In this document: one piece after another, positions 58,414 through 64,000 of the stretch
How the letters are laid out: each line of letters begins with the position of its first letter
Position numbering within the stretch: the first letter of the stretch is position 1
Source: Limnohabitans sp. Rim8
Lineage (GTDB): Bacteria > Pseudomonadota > Gammaproteobacteria > Burkholderiales > Burkholderiaceae_C
Direction of reading: 5' to 3'
Length of the DNA: 64,000 nt
NCBI RefSeq assembly: GCF_945901735.1
Contig: NZ_CAMDLM010000010.1
Location: 46,444 to 110,443, forward strand
The notes under the pieces: model-generated
What the model saw: the letters and a program-made list of their open reading frames with translations, nothing else
Database searches by the model: none
What the model was told of the DNA's origin: nothing
Made by a program: the position numbers and the translations under genes

Positions 58414-59004
58414 TCAGAGGCTGCCTTTGGTGGAAGGGATCACACCGACCGAGCGGGGGTCGAGTTCGAGCGCGGCACGCACAGCGCGGGCAAAGGCCTT
58501 GAAGATGGTTTCACACTGGTGGTGCGCGTTCACGCCCTTGAGGTTGTCGATGTGCAGCGTGCACAGCGCGTGGTTCACAAAGCCTTGGAAGAATTCGTAC
58601 ACCAACTGCGTGTCGAGTGAACCCAACGAGCCGGAGGTGAAGTTCACGTCCATGTGCAGACCAGGGCGACCCGAAAAATCCACCACCACGCGGCTCAATG
58701 CTTCGTCCAGCGGCACATAGGCGTGGCCATAACGGCGGATGCCTTTTTTATCGCCCATGGCTTGCGCAAAGGCCTGGCCCAAGGTGATACCAATGTCTTC
58801 GACCGTGTGGTGGCCGTCGATGTGCAGGTCGCCTTCGCAAGCGATGTCGAGGTCAATCAAGCCGTGGCGCGCGATCTGGTCCAGCATGTGGTCCAGAAAA
58901 CCAATGCCGCTGGCCAGCTTGGCTTGGCCTGTGCCGTCCAGGTTGATGGCGGCGCGGATGTTCGTCTCGGCCGTCTTGCGGGTGACTGCAGCGGTGCGGT
59001 TCAT
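58414..59004 (-). CDS. hisB: Imidazoleglycerol-phosphate dehydratase HisB
   Basis: A monofunctional dehydratase of 196 residues (no phosphatase domain, unlike E. coli HisB). Manganese-binding histidines lie in [33 protein letters not shown] and [17 protein letters not shown]. It overlaps hisC by four bases. Confidence 0.96.
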   Translation of the reverse strand: MNRTAAVTRKTAETNIRAAINLDGTGQAKLASGIGFLDHMLDQIARHGLIDLDIACEGDLHIDGHHTVEDIGITLGQAFAQAMGDKKGIRRYGHAYVPLDEALSRVVVDFSGRPGLHMDVNFTSGSLGSLDTQLVYEFFQGFVNHALCTLHIDNLKGVNAHHQCETIFKAFARAVRAALELDPRSVGVIPSTKGSL

Positions 59005-60086
59005 AGGGAGGCTTTCAGTGCGGCAAGGAGTTGGTCGTTTTCTTCGGCGGTGCCCACCGTCAGGCGCAGGCAGTTGGCCAGCAACGGGTGCATTTTAGAA
59101 ATGTTCTTGATCAGCACACCTTGGACCTTGAGGCCGTCAAAGGTTTTGGCCGCATCGGGCACGCGGGCCAGGATCATGTTGGCCTCACTGGGGAAAGGCT
59201 GCACACCGGGCAAGGCCGTCAGCGCTTGCAGCAAGCGGGTGCGCTCTTGGCGCAGGTCTTGGGCCTGCGCGGCAAACACCTCGGCATGCTCCAGCGCGAA
59301 CAGGGCGCACTCGGTGTTGAGCACGCTGATGTTGTAGGGCGGGCGCACTTTGTCGATCTCGGCGACCAACGCCTTGGGGCCCACCATGTAGCCCAGACGC
59401 ACACCGGCCAGGCCAAACTTGCTGAGCGTGCGCATGAGCAAGACATGCGAGTGGCGTGTGATGCGGCCTGCGTAGCTGCGGCTGGCAAAGGGCTGGTAGG
59501 CCTCGTCCATGACCACCAAGCCGCCTTGCGCACCTTGGGCCAGCACGATCTTCTCGATCGTGTCGTCGCTCCACAAGTTGCCCGTGGGGTTGTTGGGATA
59601 CGCCAGGTACACGATGGACGGCTTGTGCTGGTCAATGGCGGCCAGCATGGCGGCTTCGTCGAGCTCAAAATCGGCCGTGAGCGGCACACCGTGGAAGGCC
59701 AGGCCTTGCAGCTGGGCGCTCATGGCATACATCACAAAGCCAGGCAACGGGGACAGGATGCTGGCCCCGGGCACGTCGCAGGCCATGGCCAGCAAAGAGA
59801 TCAACTCGTCTGAGCCGTTGCCCAGCATGATGTCGAAGCCTTCGGGCATGCCCGCATAGCTGGCCAGCGCATGGCGCAGATCGTTCACACGCTCGCCGGG
59901 GTAGCGGTTCAGCGCCAACGCGCCCAGTCGCTCGCCCAAAGCCTTTTGCAAATCAGCAGGCAACCTGTGCGGGTTCTCCATCGCGTCGAGCTTGACCATG
60001 CCCGCCGATTCCTGGATGGCGTAGGCGTGCATGGATTGCACGTCTTGGCGAATGCGTTGCATCAATAGGGGGCTGATGTTGCTCAT
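59001..60086 (-). CDS. hisC: Histidinol-phosphate aminotransferase HisC
   Basis: A PLP-dependent class I/II aminotransferase of 361 residues, from [20 protein letters not shown]. Landmarks are [44 protein letters not shown] and the PLP lysine in [21 protein letters not shown]. Its ATG overlaps the hisD stop (ATGA). A longer in-frame start lies inside hisD and is rejected. Confidence 0.95.
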   Translation of the reverse strand: MSNISPLLMQRIRQDVQSMHAYAIQESAGMVKLDAMENPHRLPADLQKALGERLGALALNRYPGERVNDLRHALASYAGMPEGFDIMLGNGSDELISLLAMACDVPGASILSPLPGFVMYAMSAQLQGLAFHGVPLTADFELDEAAMLAAIDQHKPSIVYLAYPNNPTGNLWSDDTIEKIVLAQGAQGGLVVMDEAYQPFASRSYAGRITRHSHVLLMRTLSKFGLAGVRLGYMVGPKALVAEIDKVRPPYNISVLNTECALFALEHAEVFAAQAQDLRQERTRLLQALTALPGVQPFPSEANMILARVPDAAKTFDGLKVQGVLIKNISKMHPLLANCLRLTVGTAEENDQLLAALKASL

Positions 60087-61486
60087 TTCGGGTCTCGCAT
60101 CGGGGGCACAGGGTTCAAACGGAGTTCGGCGGCCCGGGCGTGGGCTTGCAGGCCTTCGCCATAGGCCAACTCGGCAGCAATGCGGCCCAGCGGCTGGGCA
60201 CCGGCTTCGCTCACCTCGATCAGGCTGCTGCGTTTTTGGAAGTCGTATACGCCCAAAGGCGACGAAAAACGTGCCGTGCCGCTGGTGGGCAAGACGTGGT
60301 TGGGGCCTGCGCAATAGTCGCCCAGCGATTCGCTGGTGAACGCGCCCAAAAAGATGGCCCCCGCGTGGCGCAGCAGTGGCTCCCAGCGATGCGGCTCACT
60401 GCTTGACACCTCCAGGTGCTCGGGCGCGATGCGGTTGCTGATGGCGCAAGCTTCTGCCATGTTGCGCGTCAGGATCAAGGCACCCCGGTCGTTGAGCGAT
60501 TTGGCTATGATTTTGCGGCGTGGCATCTCGGGCAGCAAGCGGTCGATGGCGGCCTGCACTTGGACGATGTAACCGGCATCGGGGCACAGCAAAATGCTTT
60601 GCGCCAATTCGTCGTGCTCGGCCTGGCTGAACAAATCCATCGCCACCCATTCGGCGGGTGTGGTGCCGTCGGCCAAGACCAAAATTTCGCTGGGGCCCGC
60701 GATCATGTCGATGCCCACGGTGCCGAACACGCGCTTTTTGGCGCTGGCCACATAGGCGTTGCCGGGGCCGGTGATTTTGTCCACTTTGGGAATGGTGGCG
60801 GTGCCGTAGGCCAAAGCCCCCACCGCTTGCGCACCGCCCACCGTGAAGGCCCGCGTGACACCCGCCACATAAGCGGCAGCCAACACGAGTTCATTGCGTT
60901 CACCCCGGCTGGAAGCGGCCGCTTCTCCAGAGCCCCCAGTGGCCACGCTGCCGCGCACGGGCGTGGGCACGACCATGATGATGTCTTGCACGCCCGCCAC
61001 ATGGGCGGGAATCGCGTTCATCAAAACAGAAGATGGGTAAGCGGCCTTGCCACCGGGCACATAAATGCCCACGCGGTCGAGTGGTGTGACTTTTTGGCCC
61101 AGCAAGGTGCCATCTTCGTCGCGGTATGACCAGCTTTCACCCGACGCTTTCTTTTGCGCTTCATGGTATCTGCGCACACGGGTGGCGGCAGCTTGCAGGG
61201 CTTCGCGTTGTGCGGCGGGCAGACCGTCGAGTGCCGCTTTGAGTTCAGCCTGGGTGATCTCCAAGGCGCGCACGTCAGCCGCTTGCAGGCCGTCAAAGCG
61301 TTGGGTGTACTCCAGTACCGCCGCGTCGCCACGCTGCTGCACATCGGCCAGGATGTCGACCACGCGCTGCTCGATGGCGGCGTCGGTGTCGGCAGACCAA
61401 TGCAGTCGGGCGGCAAAGGCCGCTTCAAAACCGGCGTCAAGCGTGTTCAATTGCAAGGGTTTGGCCTGCAAGCCCAACGTGTCCAT
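60083..61486 (-). CDS. hisD: Histidinol dehydrogenase HisD
   Basis: The last two oxidations of histidine synthesis, 467 residues. It has [76 protein letters not shown], and zinc/catalytic residues in [11 protein letters not shown] and RIAPEHLEV. It has a short insertion near [20 protein letters not shown] compared with typical sequences, likely a surface loop. It lies 5 nt after hisG. Confidence 0.95.
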   Translation of the reverse strand: MDTLGLQAKPLQLNTLDAGFEAAFAARLHWSADTDAAIEQRVVDILADVQQRGDAAVLEYTQRFDGLQAADVRALEITQAELKAALDGLPAAQREALQAAATRVRRYHEAQKKASGESWSYRDEDGTLLGQKVTPLDRVGIYVPGGKAAYPSSVLMNAIPAHVAGVQDIIMVVPTPVRGSVATGGSGEAAASSRGERNELVLAAAYVAGVTRAFTVGGAQAVGALAYGTATIPKVDKITGPGNAYVASAKKRVFGTVGIDMIAGPSEILVLADGTTPAEWVAMDLFSQAEHDELAQSILLCPDAGYIVQVQAAIDRLLPEMPRRKIIAKSLNDRGALILTRNMAEACAISNRIAPEHLEVSSSEPHRWEPLLRHAGAIFLGAFTSESLGDYCAGPNHVLPTSGTARFSSPLGVYDFQKRSSLIEVSEAGAQPLGRIAAELAYGEGLQAHARAAELRLNPVPPMRDPK

Positions 61487-61491
61487 GGCGT

Positions 61492-62133
61492 TCAGTCTTT
61501 CTTCACCGCACCCGCAAAGGCGTCGATGATGGCGCGGATCGGCGCTTGCTTGAGTTTGAGCGCAGCCTGGTTGACCACCAAGCGTGCGCTGATGTCCATG
61601 ATGCGTTCGACCTCGACCAGGTGGTTGGCCTTGAGCGTGTTGCCAGTGGACACCAAGTCGACAATGGCGTCGGCCAAGCCGGTGAGCGGCGCCAGCTCCA
61701 TGCTGCCGTAAAGCTTGATCAGGTCCACGTGCACGCCCTTGGTGGCAAAAAAGTCGCGAGCTATGGCTGTGTATTTGGTGGCCACCTTCAGGCGTGCCCC
61801 GGTGCGCACCAGCGCGGCATAGTCATCATCGGCGCGCACAGCCACACTCATGCGGCATTTGGCGATGTTCAGGTCCAGCGGCTGGTACAGGCCTTGGCCG
61901 CCGTGCTCGATCAAGGTGTCCAAACCCGTCACACCCAAATCGGCACCGCCGTATTCCACATAGGTGGGCACGTCGCTGGCGCGCACCAGCACCACGCGCA
62001 CGTTGGGCTGGTTGGTGGGCAAGATCAGCTTGCGGGATTTTTCGGGGTCTTCCAGCACCTCGATGCCAGCGGCTTTGAGCAGCGGCAGGGTTTCATCAAA
62101 GATGCGTCCTTTGGACAAGGCCAGCGTGATCAT
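61492..62133 (-). CDS. hisG: ATP phosphoribosyltransferase catalytic subunit HisG (short form)
   Basis: The first step of histidine synthesis. At 213 residues it is the short HisG that lacks the C-terminal regulatory domain and therefore needs HisZ; no hisZ is in this window. It begins [26 protein letters not shown], with [17 protein letters not shown] and the PRPP-binding [21 protein letters not shown]. It overlaps murA by four bases. Confidence 0.95.
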   Translation of the reverse strand: MITLALSKGRIFDETLPLLKAAGIEVLEDPEKSRKLILPTNQPNVRVVLVRASDVPTYVEYGGADLGVTGLDTLIEHGGQGLYQPLDLNIAKCRMSVAVRADDDYAALVRTGARLKVATKYTAIARDFFATKGVHVDLIKLYGSMELAPLTGLADAIVDLVSTGNTLKANHLVEVERIMDISARLVVNQAALKLKQAPIRAIIDAFAGAVKKD

Positions 62134-63395
62134 TTCACCCTTTCGATGTCAGCGCCCAAGGCGCGCAATTTGGTTTCCATGCGGTCATAACCGCGGTCCA
62201 GATGGTAGATGCGCTCGACGGTGGTTTCACCCTCAGCCACCAAGCCGGCGATCACCAAGCTGGCCGAAGCACGCAAGTCGGTGGCCATCACGGTCGCGCC
62301 CGACAACTTGGGCACGCCCTCAATCACCGCGACTTTGCCATCGATCTGGATGTGCGCACCCAGGCGCACCAACTCGTTGACGTGCATGAAACGATTTTCA
62401 AAAATCGTTTCGGTCACCTTACTCGCGCCTTGCGAGATGCAGTTGAGCGCCATGAACTGAGCCTGCATGTCGGTCGGAAAGCCCGGGTATTCGGTGGTGC
62501 GAAAGCTCTGGGCTTTCAAGCGGCCTTCAGATTTGACACGGATAAAGCCCTCACCGGCTTCGATGGTGGCACCAGCCTCGCGCAGTTTTTCGATGATCAC
62601 TTCCAAGTGGTCGGCACGGCCGTGGCGCAGCACCACGTCACCGCCCGTGGCCGCAACCGCGCAAAGAAAAGTGCCCGTCTCGATGCGGTCGGCCACCACT
62701 TGGTGCTGAGCCCCGTGCAAACGCTGCACACCCTGAATGCGGATCCGGCGTGTGCCGTGGCCTTCGATCTGGGCACCCATCTTGATCAGCATCTCGGCCA
62801 AATCAGGAATTTCTGGCTCTTGCGCAGCGTTTTCCAGCACCGTCTCGCCTTCAGCCAGGGCCGCGGCCATCATGAAATTCTCAGTGCCCGTCACCGTGAC
62901 CATGTCGGTCGTGATGCGCGCGCCCTTCAGACGCGTGCGGCCAGCAGGCAAGCTGGCCAGCATGTAACCGTGTTCAACCGTGATGAGGGCACCCATGGCC
63001 TGAAGGCCTTTGATGTGCTGGTCCACTGGGCGCGAACCGATGGCGCAGCCGCCAGGCAGAGACACCTTGGCGTGGCCAAAGCGGGCCAACAAGGGGCCCA
63101 ATGCCAGCACCGAGGCGCGCATGGTTTTCACCAACTCGTATGGCGCTTCAGGGTTGTTCAAAGCTCCGGCGTCCAGCTTGACGCGGCCGTCGTCGTGATG
63201 CTCGGCCGACACGCCCATGTTGCGGATCAGCTTGAGCATGGTCGAGACGTCTTGCAGGCGCGGCACATTGGTCAGTGTGACGGGTTCGGCGCACAGCAAA
63301 GCGGCGCACAACTCGGGCAGAGCGGCATTTTTGGCTCCCGCCACATCGAGCGTGCCTTGCAGGCGCTTGCCGCCGCGAATGATCAGTTTGTCCAT
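62130..63395 (-). CDS. murA: UDP-N-acetylglucosamine 1-carboxyvinyltransferase MurA
   Basis: The first committed step of peptidoglycan synthesis, 421 residues. The fosfomycin-reactive catalytic cysteine is in [20 protein letters not shown]. Other landmarks are [53 protein letters not shown] and the terminal [21 protein letters not shown]. It lies upstream of and overlaps hisG, the conserved murA-his order of betaproteobacteria. Confidence 0.96.
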   Translation of the reverse strand: MDKLIIRGGKRLQGTLDVAGAKNAALPELCAALLCAEPVTLTNVPRLQDVSTMLKLIRNMGVSAEHHDDGRVKLDAGALNNPEAPYELVKTMRASVLALGPLLARFGHAKVSLPGGCAIGSRPVDQHIKGLQAMGALITVEHGYMLASLPAGRTRLKGARITTDMVTVTGTENFMMAAALAEGETVLENAAQEPEIPDLAEMLIKMGAQIEGHGTRRIRIQGVQRLHGAQHQVVADRIETGTFLCAVAATGGDVVLRHGRADHLEVIIEKLREAGATIEAGEGFIRVKSEGRLKAQSFRTTEYPGFPTDMQAQFMALNCISQGASKVTETIFENRFMHVNELVRLGAHIQIDGKVAVIEGVPKLSGATVMATDLRASASLVIAGLVAEGETTVERIYHLDRGYDRMETKLRALGADIERVK

Positions 63396-63433
63396 GGGTC
63401 AGGTCGGTGCGTTGCGGCCCGAAGGCCTTCGTT

Positions 63434-63676
63434 TCATTTGGTTTGCGCAGCCCATTCGGCGGGCGTGAATGTTTTCATCGACAAGGCGTGCACCTCGTCG
63501 GTGTGCATTTTCTGTCCCAGCGTGGCGTACACCCGCTGGTGCCGCGCAATGGGACGCATGCCGGCAAAGGCTTCGGACACCACCACGGCGCTCCAGTGGC
63601 GGCCGTCGCCCTCCACAGTCAAGTGGGTGCAGTCAAGACCTGCGGCAATGATGGCTTGAAGTTGATCAGCGTTCAT
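63434..63676 (-). CDS. BolA-family protein (IbaG-like)
   Basis: An 80-residue BolA-fold protein, MNADQLQAIIAAGLDCTHLTVEGDGRHWSAVVVSEAFAGMRPIARHQRVYATLGQKM. The conserved RHQRVYATLG helix and the EVHALSMKTFTP C-terminus are clear. BolA proteins pair with monothiol glutaredoxins such as the one encoded at 16216-16539 to handle [2Fe-2S] clusters. Position next to murA fits the IbaG/YrbA type. Confidence 0.92.
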   Translation of the reverse strand: MNADQLQAIIAAGLDCTHLTVEGDGRHWSAVVVSEAFAGMRPIARHQRVYATLGQKMHTDEVHALSMKTFTPAEWAAQTK

Positions 63677-63682
63677 GGGGGG

Positions 63683-64000
63683 TCAGCTTCGGATTTTGTA
63701 GCCGATGCGCAAAAGGTGAAGGGTCAAGGCACTGATGGCAGCCAGGGCCGTACCCACCACCGCCAGACTGAGCCAGGGGGACACATCGCTTTGGCCGAAG
63801 AAGCCGTAGCGAAAGCCATCGATCATGTAGAAAAACGGGTTCAGGTGGCTGAGCTTTTGCCAAAACGGCGGCAGGGAGTGAATGGAATAAAAAACCCCCG
63901 ACAAAAACGTCATGGGCATGATGATGAAGTTCTGGAAAGCGGCCATCTGGTCGAACTTTTCAGCCCACAGCCCAGCGATCACGCCCAATGCGCCCATCAT
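63683..64000 (-). CDS. ABC-2 type transporter permease, C-terminal part (YadH-like; runs off the window)
   Basis: The C-terminal 105 residues of an ABC-2 permease. It shows GVIAGLWAEKFDQMAAFQNFIIMPMTFLSGVFYSIHSLPPFWQKLSHLNPFFYMIDGFRYGFFG, the typical last half with two or three membrane segments, and a final helix ending RIGYKIRS. The 5' part lies beyond base 64000. Position beside a BolA gene and murA matches the YadG/YadH-type exporter seen in related genomes. Confidence 0.9.
   Translation of the reverse strand: MMGALGVIAGLWAEKFDQMAAFQNFIIMPMTFLSGVFYSIHSLPPFWQKLSHLNPFFYMIDGFRYGFFGQSDVSPWLSLAVVGTALAAISALTLHLLRIGYKIRS

Noticed and set aside
63434..64000. Evidence for a second mobile element near the window end
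   Set aside because: The BolA gene and ABC-2 permease are in their usual order beside murA; nothing suggests transfer.

Overview
The window is chromosomal DNA of a GC-rich betaproteobacterium, most likely Burkholderiales, family Comamonadaceae (Limnohabitans/Rhodoferax-like). This is inferred from conserved gene neighbourhoods (ubiE-Tim44-ubiJ-ubiB; rplU-rpmA-obg-proB; pilBCD-coaE-zapD-yacG; sspA-sspB-petABC; murA-hisGDCBHAF with hisIE-hinT-tatABC) and from the dense ATGA/TGATG gene overlaps. No rRNA, CRISPR array, prophage or insertion sequence was found, and there is one tRNA, tRNA-Thr(UGU). No uninterrupted stretch over 300 bases lacks a feature.

Layout: 0-7.2 kb (minus), ubiquinone genes ubiB (partial), ubiJ, a Tim44-domain gene and ubiE, then a DUF971 gene and a 1292-residue FAD/Fe-S oxidoreductase. 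7.4-12.4 kb (plus), the glycerol-3-phosphate uptake operon ugpBAECQ, with a Pho-box-like site upstream and an attenuator-like hairpin after ugpB. 12.4-16.6 kb, hemA-prfA-prmC and grxD. 16.6-19.3 kb (minus), a YtrA-type GntR regulator with an ABC exporter and a clear palindromic operator. 19.3-25.5 kb, a lytic transglycosylase, proS, rppH, proB, obg, rpmA and rplU. 25.7-34.3 kb, ispB, three accessory genes, a shortened pilB, pilC, pilD, coaE, zapD and yacG. 34.3-40.3 kb, mutT, a DUF815 ATPase, argJ, secA and a DciA-like gene. 40.4-45.1 kb, tRNA-Thr, sspB, sspA, petCBA and mscL. 45.1-51.6 kb, pdxA, a NIF3-like gene, a DegS-like protease, tatCBA, hinT and hisE-hisI. 51.6-55.3 kb, an accessory island. 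55.3-63.4 kb, hisF, a mutarotase gene, hisA-H-B-C-D-G and murA. 63.4-64 kb, a BolA-family gene and a partial ABC-2 permease.

The most unusual region is the island that splits the histidine operon between hisF and hisI. It carries a Tat-type phoX phosphatase on the plus strand. Next to it are two minus-strand genes, a SAM methyltransferase and a broken MOSC-domain gene, laid out like integron gene cassettes: a GTTRRRY-like core just before each start codon, an RYYYAAC-like core 1 to 6 nt after each stop codon, and a 101-bp imperfect palindrome between the two genes. No integron integrase is present in the window. I read this as a relic integrase-less cassette array, partly destroyed at the phoX side. 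The MOSC gene carries a loss of one 5-bp repeat unit plus a nonsense codon.

Functional links: ugp and phoX are both phosphate-scavenging functions. PhoX has a twin-arginine signal and lies close to tatABC. hisI-hisE, cut off from the upstream his genes, appear to have their own promoter.
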